Shown: positions 37,800 through 50,740 of the stretch, piece by piece
Layout of the letters: each line of letters starts with the position of its first letter
Position numbering within the stretch: position 1 is the first letter of the stretch
Origin: Megachile rotundata
Taxonomy: Eukaryota; Arthropoda; Insecta; Hymenoptera; Megachilidae
Reading direction: 5' to 3'
NCBI RefSeq assembly: GCF_050947335.1
Contig: NC_134995.1
Location: forward strand, 8,470,501 to 8,534,500
DNA length: 64,000 nucleotides
Program-made: the position numbers and the translations under genes
The notes under the pieces: generated by a model
Databases searched by the model: none
The model's input: only the letters and a program-made list of their open reading frames with translations
Told to the model about the DNA's origin: nothing

Positions 37800-38470
37800 T
37801 ATTTTCTCAAATCTTCACATTCCCAAATCCCCACATTCCCAAATCCCCACATTCCCAAATCCCCATATTCCCAAATCCCCACATTCCCAAATCCCCACAT
37901 TCCCAAATCCCCAAATCCCCAAATCCCCAAATTCCCAAATCCCCAAATTCCCAAATCCCCAAATTCCCAAATTCCCAAATTCCCAAATTCCCAAATTCCC
38001 AAATTCCCAAATTTCAATATTCCCGAATCCTCGAATGCCTAGATCCCCAAATCCCCAAATTCCCAAGTCCCCAAGTCCCCAAATTCACAAATCCACAAAT
38101 CCACAAATCCCCAAATTCCTAAGTTTCCAAATTCCCAAATCCCCCCATTCCCGAATCCCTGAATCCCCAAATCCCCAAATCCCCAAATCCCCAAATCCCC
38201 AAATCCCCAAATCCCCAAATCCCCAAATCCCCAAATCCCCAAATCCCCAAATTCCCAAGTCCCCAAATTCACAAATCCACAAATCCCCAAATTCCTAAGT
38301 TTCCAAATTCCCAAATTCTCAAATCCCCCCATTCCCGAATCCCTGAATCCCCAAATCCCCAAATCCCTAAATCCCCAAATCCCCAAATTCCCAAGTCCCC
38401 AAATCCACAAATCCCCAAATTCCTAAGTTTCCAAATCCCCCCATTCCCAAATCTCCAAAATCCACAAGTG
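37800..38470. repeat. ccccaaat array (8 bp), G4-capable on the minus strand
   Basis: The purest run, about 38163-38250, is about eleven direct ccccaaat units; flanks have cccacatt and cccaaatt variants and a repeated block (cccattcccgaatccctg at about 38145 and 38328). The minus strand reads (GGGGATTT)n. Confidence 0.95.
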
Positions 38471-39534
38471 CTCAAATTCCTCAAATTCTCCAACCCCAAA
38501 TCCCCAAAAGAATCTCCAAACGTCCAAATCCGTCCCCACCCCAAAGTCCACTCCAACCAATACTCCATCCCATCCCGAAACCCCCGTATCCACCATCAAC
38601 CTTCATCGACCCCATCACCGAGCCCCCGTATCAAAACCTCGATCGAGCGTTTAACATATTATCCCCGCAGTACTCAACCCCTAACGGCAATCACGTCGAC
38701 AAGGGTCACGCGAGATCCAGGATCGAAAGACAAAAGACGAAGGCGGACAAGAATCGTCCGCAGAGAGAGAAGTCACGAGGAGGCAGCGATTTGTCGCTGT
38801 AAACGCATGAACGATGCGATCGGGGTTAACGGAGGTAACCTCGACGTCCGGCCAGCGGGAAACAAATGCCCGTGGATTTACGAGGTTATGGCTGTGCGAG
38901 ATAACGGCGCGGCGGAGAACAACCGATGCCAGTATGGCAGCAATGGTAGCCGGGCATTTTAAGACGGACGCTAATCCACCGGGGGCATTAGTAAAACCCG
39001 CCACGGACGAACGGGGCAATAAGTTAGCCGTCGAACTGTACGTACGCGAAACCAACCGGCGTTTTCAGGATACAACGATATTTATCGAGGTATTGACTCT
39101 TTTCAGCGGACCGGTTCTCTTGATAGATCGCCGGACGGCGGAAACCGTGACCCGAATATAACACCGGTCTTGAAATTTTTCTTCAATTATTTAATTATTT
39201 AATTCACTTGTTGAGATGGAAAATGTTGTACTTTGGGTCTCACATTTAAATAACGCACCTGACGCACTTGATATGTAAATCATGAGGTTAAGAGTTAGGT
39301 TAGGTTCATTGGTGTTTATAGTATAGAAACTGCAATTTGTTTGATCTTCAAGTTTTATGCGTTATGACAATAAATAAATTAGTTAAAATACTAGTTAATT
39401 TATATATACATATAATTATATGGAATGTATAAAAATATATAAATGTTTCATTTATATGCAATATATGACATAGCATAAATATTCAAAGCTGTATGTTTTT
39501 ATAGTTGTAAAATTTTTATTAAAAATGGTCTGTG
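38471..39534. other. Unique island then AT-rich DNA
   Basis: 38540-39160 is GC-balanced and unique. Open frames on both strands (38814-39161 plus; 38681-39055 minus) have no recognised motif and no splice evidence. 39160-39534 is AT-rich. Confidence 0.4.
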
Positions 39535-40150
39535 TACAAAAATATGCAACTATTTGCTGCAGAATAATTGTTGCAACTATTTTCCACGTAAAAGTAATCC
39601 AACTAATTTTATCATAAAAATAATGCAACTATTTTTTATATAAAAATAGTGCAATTAATTTTGTCATAAAAGCAATGCAACTATGTATTTATATATAAAA
39701 TGTGCAACTATTTTTTACATAAAAATAATGCAACTAATTTTGTCATAAAAACAATGCAACTATTTATTCATATATAAAATGTGCAACTATTTTTCACATA
39801 AAAATAATGCAACTATTTTTCACAAAAAAACAATGCAACTATATTTCATATAAAAATAGTGCAATTAATTTTGTCATAAAAACAATGCAACTATGTATTC
39901 ATATAGAAAATGTGCAATTATTTTTTACATAAAAATAATGCACCTATTTTTCACATAAAAACAATGCAACTATTTATTCATATAAAAAATGTGCAATTAT
40001 TTTTTACATAAAAATAGTGCAACTATTTTTCACATACAAACAATGCAACTATTTATGCATATAAAAAACGTGCAACTATTTTTCACATAGAGACTGTGTA
40101 ACTATTTTTTACATAAAAATAATGCAACTATTTTGCACACAAAAAATATG
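39535..40150. repeat. About 26-bp repeat (higher order ~79 bp) with atgcaacta words
   Basis: More than twenty copies of tgcaactatttt/tgcaattatttt separated by acataaaaa spacers; caatgcaacta at about 39673 and 39752 suggests a 79-bp trimer. Confidence 0.85.
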
Positions 40151-40859
40151 CACCTAAAATGATTTGCATCAACAAGTGAATAATTTATGTTTCACTGGAA
40201 GTCATGATTGAAGGGATATGCTATATATGGCAGAGTATCGTACAATGGCCATATATCTGGATGTAACTAGAATTGTCACGTAGACGGCAAAGTACAGTGA
40301 CTTACAACGGTGTCTGATGACGGGCAGTGACCAACCAGGTAACCCGATAGGCGCACGTGGCGCCACGTGATACGTTTCTGACCCCGTGGTGATATAGTTA
40401 GCGATCGTAGCACGTCGTCGACAACGTTATCGTCCCCCGACGAAGCGCTGAGAAACGATAGAAGCAAAGTCAAGGTAAATGTCAACCAGACGGAATCCGA
40501 AACTCGCGGATAGCCGTTCCCCGGCTGTTGATCCTTGAAAACGTTTCGAATTATCGTTAACCGAGAGAGAAAGTAATGGGGAAAGGCGCGTTTACCGTGT
40601 TAATCCGCCATTTGAATTATTGCTACTTGAATATCCTTCGGGTATCCGTGGGATTCCCGTTTCTGCGGGCTTATGGGAGAATCGAGGATAAATTTAGCGA
40701 GGTATCTTGGGGAGAAACGTGGGACTTGCGTATATTTAGTAGTAATGCGGTTCTTTTTAGTGGACACAGGAAAATTCATTGTGCGATTATCGGTGGTTAA
40801 CAGGTATGTTAAATTAGATTAACACGTTGCCATGTTGGGAAGATGGCGGTCTGCGGATG
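40151..40859. other. Unique island
   Basis: GC-balanced; ends with agatggcggt at about 40841. Plus frame 40576-40800 (ATG start, 74 codons) has no family resemblance I can name. Confidence 0.4.
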
Positions 40860-41435
40860 TGAGGGATTTTATTTTGGGGGTTTTGAGATTTGGGTGTTTG
40901 GGAAGTTGGGGATTTTGGGATAGGGAAATTTAGGGATTTTGGAACAGAGAAATTGAAGGATTTTGGGGATTTGGGGATTTGGGGATTTTAGGATTTCAGG
41001 ACTTGGGGATTGGGGAATTTGAGAATTTGGGGGATTTGGAGACTTAAGGATTTGGGAATTTGGGAATTTTCAGATTTTGGGATTTGGGGATTTGGAGATT
41101 TAGGGATTTGGGAATTTGGGAATTTGGGGATTTGGGGATTTGGAAATTTGGGAATTTTCAGATTTTGGGATTTGGGGATTTAGGGATTTGGGAATTTTGG
41201 GATTTAGGGATTTTGGGATTTGAGGATTTAGGAATTTGGGGATGTGGGATTTGGGGATTTGGGGATTTGGGAATTTGGGGATTTGGGGATTGGTGGATTT
41301 AGGAATTTTGGGACACAGAAATTTAGGGATTTTGGGATAGAGAAATTTGTGGGTTTGGGGATAGAGAAATTTAGAGATTTTGGGACAGTGAAATTTAGGG
41401 ATTTGAGGATTTGGAAATTGAGGGATCTAGAAATT
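40860..41435. repeat. ggggattt array, G-rich on the plus strand
   Basis: Units gggatttg, ggggattt and gggaattt. Same word family as 37800-38470 but in the opposite orientation. Confidence 0.94.
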
Positions 41436-41760
41436 TAAAACTCTGGAACTCTAAAACTCTAAAACTCCAAAACTCCAAAACATCAAAACACCAAAATTCC
41501 AAAACTTTTAAACTCTAAAAATATAGTGATTTGAAATTCTAAAAATCTAGGGACCTAACAATTTAAAAATCTTGAAATCTCCAAATCTCCAAATCTCCAA
41601 ATCTCCAAATCTCCAAATCTTCAAATCTCCAAATATCCAAATATCCAACTCTCCAAATCTAGTACTCTCGTAATCTAGTAATCTAGTAATCTAAAAATCC
41701 AGTAACCTGTAAATCTAACAACCTAAAAATCAAGACCTCCTCCAATAACACTCAATAAAC
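41436..41760. repeat. Degenerate aactccaaa / aatctccaa array
   Basis: Short tandem units, C-rich on the plus strand, purest at 41575-41630 (aaatctcc). Confidence 0.85.
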
Positions 41761-43849
41761 AAACAAAATTCCCGCCAATCATCAATCCAAACAAAATGAG
41801 AGCCACATCGAATACTATGTTTATCCCCTCATACAGCATAAAACCACTAATTTCTAAATGATATTTAACTGGCTGTGTACACAGCCATCAAAGCGTGAAG
41901 CAATTGAACATTTTTCCTTGTTCGTACATCAATTAGTTATCGTTAAACGTAGCCAATAATATTTTTATGATATCGGATATCGTGTTATTTAGATATCCCG
42001 CGTCGTAAAGCAGCGTATATAGATTTAATGCCGCAACTATCGAAAACTGGTTCCAGCTTACGGTAAAATGTCAGCCGATCGGGACACTGTCTCGCGTTTC
42101 CCACAATTATTGCAAAATATCCTAAGTATCCCTGCATTAAGCCGCGTTTCAAAACATTATTTACCGCGGATGCCTTCATTTGTCAATATTTTCTGGTCCC
42201 CTCCGGTCTGTTTGCAAGCGAAACGTATTTCAACGGACACCAACATCGCTCGAATGAATCATAAGTTTCACAAAAGCGGCGACAATTAACCTTTACGAGC
42301 TTAGGGTATTTAAACGATCGTTTTAGACGCGCGGATCAGGAATATTAGGATTTAGATACTCGAGGACGCCATGTTGGAATATTCTCGCGGACGATCATTT
42401 CACTTTTACAACGTAGCCGTGGAAATTGAGCATCTATTCGGATGTAACCACCGTAAAATACATTTGCCGAGGCAAAAACTTGATACATTGAATTGCCTCT
42501 TATATTACCGCGTGATTTATGGCGAATGATACGGTGTGTACGTTAATTTTTAACGAGGGGAAATAAATTGACGATCGGTTTGGAGAAGCAATTTTCAATG
42601 GGTTTTGGTTTGTTTTCAGTTATGTGATTTTTAATTATGAGACTGAGATTTTTTATTAGGGGAATTAGACTATTAATTAACAATTACGGAATATTTATTA
42701 GTTAATCTTTAATAAAATTAAAAATTTTAATGATAAACTTTGCGACTATATTCTACTGTGACTGACTACTGTAATAAACTACATATCTTTTAAAATCTGT
42801 ACAAACATAAGTATTATATATCCATTAAAAATTGTAAATCATTTATAATATATTCTATCAACAATTATCACTTAAAATATCATTTAAACTTTCAAAAAAA
42901 AAATATTTAAACTTTTTTAAAAAAATTAACGCAGTTTATTAAATTTTTATATAAACTTTCATCAGTAAAAAATTAAAAAATTGTCACAATATAAAACCGC
43001 AACTCATAAAACCTTCAAAATGAAATCCCACTTATAAAATTGTTCTCACACAATTAACTCGCGATAAAACAAGATGACAATCGATAATCATATATGTATA
43101 TCGAATGATTATCATTGATCGGCTCTTTTGATCTTCAGCCGACGATTTTGACGATTCTTTTTATTAAAGCATTGTTGGAGGATTAATAAGATGCATTTCG
43201 ATGATAGCTCGATCGATATCGAGAAATCGAAAGATCCTCAGGCACCGAGTCCCGCGAAGAAAAGAAAGAGAAAGAGAACGGGAAGAACGAGTAGCACGGC
43301 CATTAGGTTTATTTGCCGTAATTGGGGGAGCTTTAACGTGCCAAACCAAACACCGGTTATGGCAACCATAAACCTACCCACAATCACTTAAAGCCGGCGC
43401 ACGGTACGCGCTTTTTCCCCTATTTATTCCGCGCGAACGACGATCCTAGTGCCGCGATCATGAGGACCGATGTGATGAAGAAAAGAATCGTGCTTCGGAC
43501 TTGTATGACGGTTGTTTCCTTTCTTTTTACCGTGTTTCAGTGAAATGGTAGAGAACGTAGATGAAGGAATCTAATTTTTAATTTAAGCAATGATTCACTA
43601 CTAAAAATTAGCTGATATACTTTAAGTGAAAATTAATTAAGTGAAAATGATTTTTTAATTTCTTCAAATTTTTAATTATTTGACTTGCTATTAAAGTCTT
43701 TAATAATCTTAAATTTTATGTGTATTATAATAATATTTTATAAGAATATTCTATAATAATATATTATAATAATATTTTGATTAATAATAAATATTACTTC
43801 ATTAATAATATATTAGTCCCTTACTTTGTCTAAATTTAAAAACGACGTC
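41761..43849. other. Unique islands with AT-rich spacers
   Basis: Islands at 41830-42580 and 43060-43560; AT-rich elsewhere. cgccatgttgg at about 42367. The 43164-43391 frames overlap antisense and are not supported. Confidence 0.4.
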
Positions 43850-45030
43850 ATATTTTAACCATCATTATTAAAAATTAAAAATAATACTAACAGAGAAAAG
43901 GTCTATTAATAATTTAAAACAGGTAGCGTCATGTTTAAGTCTCAAATAAAAATTTCAAACAATTCAAGAGAAAAAAATGAATCCATTAACAAATTTGCAG
44001 ATGGCGTCATCTTTAAAACTCAAGTACTAGTCCAACAATCCAAGACAATCTTGATAGGAAATTACATAAATATTTTAATCATTTTAAACAGATAACGTCA
44101 TTTTTAAGTAACAAGTACTAGTTCTGAACATAACAAGATAATCTCGACGGAAAATGCGCAAATATATTAATAATTAAAAACACATGACGCGATGTTTAAG
44201 CCACAAGTACCAGTCCTTAACATTCCGAGATAATCTCTACAGATAAAAGAATAAATATAATAATAATTTAAAACAGGTGATCTTTAAACCACAAGTCTTT
44301 GATAATTCAACGTAATTTCGGTAGAAGAACACGTTAATTTATAAATAATTAAAAAAATATATGATATCGTTTCTGAGATAAATTATAAATATTCAAGGTT
44401 AGAATTAATTGTACAAATAATTAAATAAGAATTGTATAAGCATACGAGGTTTGCGGGATATTTAATATGAACAAGATGGCGGCTAAAATAAAGCAATGTT
44501 GCAAGATTACCCAGAATACTACTTAAATGTCTTACCAAGATAATGTAAAATAATCTCGACAGAAGAATATATGAATTAATCAATAATTAAAAAAAATATG
44601 ATGCCATTTTTAAAATAAATTATAAATATTCAAGTTCAGAATTAGATTTGTAAATAATTAAATAAATTAGTATAAAGACACGAGGTATGCATGGTATATA
44701 ATACGAACAAGATGGCGACGAAGACAGAGCAATGTTGTCAAATTACCCAGAATGTTAATTAGATGTCTTACCAAGAAAATACAAAATAGTCTCAATGCAT
44801 GAATCTATATTAATAGATTAAATTAGATAATTATTAAATTTGAAAAACACGACACCGTTTCCAACACAAATTATAAATATCTAAGTTCAAAATTAGATAT
44901 AAAAATGGTATAAACCAGGTGTTAGGATATTTAATACGAACAAGATGGCGAAGATAAAACAATGTACTAAGATTACCCAGAATCCTAGATAAACGTATTA
45001 CCATAAAGTAACCTAACACCGCTATAAAAT
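43850..45030. repeat. About 235-bp diverged tandem repeat carrying aacaagatggcg
   Basis: The word gaacaagatggcg occurs at about 44468, 44704 and 44937 (spacings 236 and 233), with conserved neighbours gattacccagaat and aaataattaaata. More eroded copies precede, from about 43860. Confidence 0.88.
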
Positions 45031-45484
45031 ACGATCATATTTCAAGCCGTAGGTTAAGGACCATAAAGTAATCCGCAGTCGTTGCAACGATAACTCAGCC
45101 GCATAAATCAATCTAAGAACAAAGCCGTGTGCAATCGAAGATTACAGTAATATCGGGTAATATACAAGTCTGAAGTAAGAACATTTGGTTAGAAAAAGAG
45201 GTATGAAACGAGCCGCGATCGGATCTTTGTTTGGTCGGAAAAAAAAGAAGTCGTTCGCCTGGGGCAACAATTAACACTTATTCGAGACGGAGGTAAAGGT
45301 ATCGAAGGAAACGAATGTGGCGTTAGGCACTAATTACCAGGGGTAAACGGTACTTGTCTCGCGATATTTCACAGTTCAACGGTCATAAGTCAGTGCGCAA
45401 CAATGAGAGCTGGCGATCGATTCGAAAGCAATAGGGTTTATTACCGGTGACGTCATTCGGTACGGTTCAGGGTGGATTTGGTTC
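45031..45484. other. Unique island
   Basis: GC-balanced, non-repetitive, no coding signal. Confidence 0.4.
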
Positions 45485-46390
45485 GTTTAACGGATTAGAT
45501 GGTATCTGTACTATCTATAGTATTAATACTATATAGTTTTTATGTACTATTTATATAGACTATATTATGGCTAAGATTAAATTATATAACTGCATTATTA
45601 TTTATATTATATTGTATGTACGTTATTTGTACTATCTATGTATCTAGATTATCTATACCATCTATACTATCTGTGCAATCTGTACTATTTGTGCTATATT
45701 ACATATACGTTATTTACACTATCTTTGTTATCTACTACGAATTATCTATACTACCTACATTTTCTACATCATCTATATTATTTATATTATCTGTGTTATC
45801 TATATTAATTATATTATGTTATCTGTACTGTCTATACTATGCATATTATTCATATTATCTTGTATATTATATATACTATCTATGTTATCTATATTATCTA
45901 TACTACCTAAACTATCTAGACTATCTATGCTATCTGTACTATCTATATTATTTATGCTATCTGTACTGTCTATACTGTATATATTGTTCATATTATCTTG
46001 AATATTATATATACTATCTAGATTATCTAGACTATATATGTTATCTATACTATCTATATTATTTATGCTATTTGTACAGTCTATACTATGTATACTGTTC
46101 ATATTACGTTAGATATTATACTACCTATGTTATCTATACTAACTATATGTACTATCTGGACTATCTAGACTATATAGACTATCTGGACTATCCAGACTGT
46201 CTGGACTACCTGTATTATCTAAACTACCTATATTATCTAGACTATCTATGCTATCTATGCTATCTAGACTGTCTAGACTATCTAAACTACCTATACTATC
46301 TAGGCTATCTATACCATCTAGACTACCTATACTATCCACACTATCTACACTATCTACATATTATCTAATATTATCTATTATTAAATATTA
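45485..46390. repeat. 9-bp ctatctata-type array
   Basis: About 90 units of tatctatac and variants (tatctagac, tatctatgt). The plus strand frame 45616-46368 (250 codons, Tyr/Leu/Cys-rich) is open only because the 9-mer has no stop in that phase. Confidence 0.94.
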
Positions 46391-46745
46391 GTAACTAAAA
46401 CAGTAGTCAACCATCAATTGTGTAATTATAAATAATATTATTACGAGGGGTTAATTGCACCGAGCGTACATATGTGATCGATCGACGCGGATAAGTGGGT
46501 TGCTCAAGCGGAGAGTAAAAAACGAGCGTGCATCAGCTCGACTCGAGCCTCGAGATGACGACTCGCGGGTCGGTCGCGTGAAAATTTATGACGTCCGTTT
46601 AATACAAGCGATTGCGCGATCCAACAATATTTATTTTCTGCCCTCGGTTAGGTGTACGCTGCGCGGTTATTCGCCGGACAATCTCGTTCCACGATTTATC
46701 AGAGTGGCGTAACTCGCGGTGGAAACGGGACCGCGAGATTTCTAG
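46391..46745. other. Unique island
   Basis: GC-balanced with CpGs; plus frame 46455-46712 has no recognised motif. Confidence 0.4.
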
Positions 46746-47560
46746 TGTTGAGAGTTAAAATCTCAAATTTATAAATTTGTAAATTGTTAAATTTCAAAAC
46801 TTGTAAATTGTCAAATATTAAAATTTATAAATTGTTAAATTTCAAAATTTGTAAATGTATTAAAATTTGATAATCTCTATCATTTCAAGTTATCAAATTC
46901 TTCAGTCAAATTCAAATCTCAAAACCAAAAATATTCGAAAAATACAAAATCGATAATTATACAAATCTTTAAATCTCGAAATTACTAGATACATAAATGT
47001 ACGAACACAGAAATCTAAAAATTCTTTAATCTCTAAATTTCAAAATCATTAAATCGCCAAATTCATAAATTTCAAAAAGTACAAATTTCCAAATCCTTAT
47101 ATCTCTAAATTCCTGAAGGTACAAATCCACAAGTCTCCAAATACCTAAATCTCCAAATTCTTAAATCCCTAAATCTCCAAATTCATAAATCTCCAAATCC
47201 ATAAATCACTAAATCCATAAATCTCCAAATCCTTAAAAGTGCAAATCGACAAATCTCCATATACCTAAATCTCCAAATCCTTAAATCTCTAAATCTCTAA
47301 ATCCATAAATCTCCAAATCCATAAATCTCCAAATCCATAAATCTCCAAATCCATAAATCTCCAAATCCTTAAATCTCCAAGTCCCCAAATCCCCAAAACT
47401 ACAAATCCACAAATCTCCAAATACCAAAATCTCCAAATCCTCAAATCTTTAAATCCCTAAATCTCCAAATACCTAAACCTCCAAATTCTCAAATCTCCAA
47501 ATCCCAAAATTCGTCAATCTCTAAATTTCCAAAAAATAAGACAATTCAATTACAAAATAT
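46746..47560. repeat. aaatttgtaaattg and aaatctccaaatcc degenerate arrays
   Basis: 46746-46890 is a short AT-rich repeat; 47090-47530 is 8/16-bp aaatctcc plus aaatccat units, related to the other ccaaat arrays. Confidence 0.85.
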
Positions 47561-48109
47561 TATCCTAAATATCGTCTGAGAATGTCAGTAATCGTTACAT
47601 CGATTTGCAGCCATGTTGAACAAAGTAGACAAATCGAACGATGCGTCTCCGTGCATCGATGTCTCCGGAGCGAAAAGGGATCCGTCGCTGAGTTGCTGGC
47701 GTGCTCGTTAACGCCGTGTTTTGCGAGCATGAATCTCGTGTCGGACGAGAATATACGCTTCTTCGAGGCGATCGTAAAATGACGGTACCTCGACCAATTA
47801 GCAACGTTCACTGACAAATTTAAGTACAATGAATAATGCAACATTCTTGCGACTTTTCGACCGCCGACGTAAAAACGTCTGTTTTAAGGTCCTTTCTGAA
47901 AACTGAATGCGTTTCGACGCCATTTTTCTTCCGTTGCTTTACGCGCGCTATTCGAATGTATTTAACGAGGAAGATTTAAGAATGAGACGTTTTGTTAATT
48001 AAAGAGAAATTAAGGATGACATGCGTATTATATAAATTTAATTCTTTATGTTATTATGTATAATTTTTAATTATATCTTGTAAATTGTTCAATATTTTTT
48101 TTCTTGAAA
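47561..48109. other. Unique island then AT-rich
   Basis: 47561-47960 is GC-balanced with open frames on both strands and no motif; cgacgccattttt at about 47915. Confidence 0.4.
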
Positions 48110-48370
48110 TTTCTTGGAAGTTGCTGAGTAAATTTTTTGGTTTTGAAATTAAGTTTATTTTATTATATAATTCTTTATTATTATATTTTGCAAATTGTTA
48201 AATTTCTTGGGTTTGAAATTTGACTTTATGCAATTGTATAATTTTTAATTATGACATTTTGCAAATTGTTAAATTTCTCGGGTTTGAAATTTGACTTTAT
48301 GCAATTGTATAATTTTTAATTATGACATTTTGCAGATTGTTAAATTTCTTCGATTTCTTTTTCCTCGAAA
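48110..48370. repeat. 71-bp AT-rich tandem repeat
   Basis: The word tgactttatgcaattgtata starts at about 48221 and 48292; an eroded copy precedes and a partial one follows. Confidence 0.9.
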
Positions 48371-49589
48371 TTCCTTGAAATTAGTAAATTATTAAATCTC
48401 AAACTCAACAAATTAATCAATGATTAATCAGCGATACAAAAATTTTGCAAAATACAGAAACAAAAATAAAACAGTGTAGATAAGCTTGAAACCTAATTAA
48501 AACGTTCGACCATCAATCATCGATTGAAGTATCGTTACATCATTTTTACATGAAATATTAAATATTGTGAATGTATTAGTATGAAAAATGTTAATTAATA
48601 ATTGCAGAATATCGAGATTGATAGCGGAGTATATTATGTGCTTTGTTAGGATAATCTTGAACCGTTGTTGTCACAAAGAACAGCAAATCTTGGAATAATA
48701 TTTAAACGAGTGAAACTAAAGTCGCGAACGATAGATTCGGCGCCAGTTCAATGTCCATTTGATTGTATCTATGGAACTCGCAACTTTTGCAAGAAGTGAG
48801 TTAATTCTTCAAAGCTGTCATTTTAACGATAAAATATGAACACAGTGAATATAAATAAGTTTCATAGTGAACGAATATCCACAAAAACGTATAATTTCTT
48901 ATGTCACAGAGAAATAAATAATCTATAAATAAAAATGCAAAATAAAATTTCTTTTATTTGTTAAAAAAAGAAAAACAAATTTGATAAAAGAATGTCTTTT
49001 AAGAAAATTGTCAACGAAAATTAAGTATAAATAGTAAAGTTTCTTTTTTAAGGGAAATTGTTAATATTTGATCAATTTGACAATAAGTGATGATTCATTT
49101 CGCAGAATGCAATGTAGATATTATTTATGTACTACTCTATCGTTTCTAAAACACTTTGTGAATATTGAAATTGATAACAAATTGGATACAAGCATTCAGG
49201 TACTATTTATGATACAGAGAGACAGACTTATGATGCAGTAGTATACGATCAGTAGTTTTATTCAGACATTCTCAGACGTCGCGCCATTAGATTTTCTTTT
49301 ACGACGGTACAAGTTTCAGTCGATGTTTGAAATTTATTTTGTGATTTTCGAGATGTATAAACCTTAGAGTTATCAAGTTTCTAAATGTATAATTTGTTAA
49401 AATCTCAATATATCTAAATTTTTACATTCTTAAACCAAGAAATGCACAAACCATTAAACTCTAAATTATAGTCATCTCCAAATTCTCAAATTCCTAAATC
49501 AACGAATCTTTAAAAAAGTTCAAATTGCCAGACTTCTGAGATCCATAAATCACTGAGTCCATAAATTTCTGATTCTGAAATTCCAAATC
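48371..49589. other. AT-rich DNA
   Basis: No gene, RNA or clear repeat seen; 48700-48800 is slightly GC-richer. Confidence 0.4.
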
Positions 49590-50740
49590 TAAAATCCATT
49601 AAAATCCCAAGATGCCCTAATCTCTAAATTGTCAATGTCCCAAATTTCGAAATTTCCAAATTCACAAATTTTATAGATTCGTAAATTCCAAATCCCCCAA
49701 ATCCCAACTCTTCCAAATTCCAACTCTTCGAAATTCCAACTTTTCCAAATTCCAACTCTTCCAAATTCCAACTCTTTCAAATCCCAAATCCCCCAAATTC
49801 CAACTCTCCCAAGTTCTAAATCTCCCAAGTTCCAAATCTCTCAAGTTCCAAATCTCCCAAGTTCCAAATCTCCCAAGTTCCAAATCTCCCAAGTTCCAAA
49901 TCTCCCAAGTTCCAAATCTCCCAAGTTCCAAATCTCCCAAGTTCCAAATCTCTCAAATCCCAAATCTCCCAAGTTCCAAATCTCCCAAATCCCAAATCTC
50001 TCAAATCCCAAATCTCCCAAGTTCCAAATCTCTCAAATCCCAAATCTCCCAAGTTCCAAATCTCTCAAATCCCAAATCTCCCAAGTTCCAAATCTCCCAA
50101 ATCCCAAATCTCTCAAATACCAAATCTCCCAAGTTCCAAATCTCCCAAATCCCAAATCTCTCAAATCCCAAATCTCCCAAGTTCCAAATTTCCCAAGTTC
50201 CAAATCTCTCAAATCCCAAATGTCCCAAATTCCAAATCTCCCAAGTTCCAAATCTCCCAAATCCCAAATCTCTCAAATCCCAAATCTCCCAAGTTCCAAA
50301 TCTCCCAAATCCCAAATCTCCCAAATCCCAAATCTCCCAAATCCCAAATCTCCCAAATCCCAAATCCCAAATCTCCCAAATCCCAAATCTCCCAAATCCC
50401 AAATCTCCCAAATCCCAAATCTCCCAAATCCCAAATCTCCCAAATTCCAAATCTCCCAAATCCCAAATCTCCCAAGTTCCAAATCTCCCAAGTTCCAAAT
50501 CTCCCAAGTTCCAAATCTCCCAAATCCCAAATCTCCCAAATCCCAAATCTCCCAAATCCCAAATCTCCCAAATCCCAAATCTCCCAAATCCCAAATCTCC
50601 CAAATCCCAAATCTCCCAAATCCCAAATCTCCCAAATCCCAAATCTCCCAAATCCCAAATTTCCCAAAAACCCCAAAACCCCCAAATGCCCAAATCCTTA
50701 AACACCCCAATCCCCAAAACCCCCAAACCCCTAAATCCCC
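49590..50740. repeat. cccaaatcccaaatct 16-bp minisatellite
   Basis: About 65 units. The part 49800-50280 mixes cccaagttccaaatct and ctcaaatcccaaatct types; 50300-50660 is nearly pure. Minus-strand frames up to 257 codons (a 16-residue GDLGFGRFGIWEIWDL repeat) and a 205-codon plus frame are repeat translations: 48 bp equals 16 codons, so no phase meets a stop. Confidence 0.96.
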
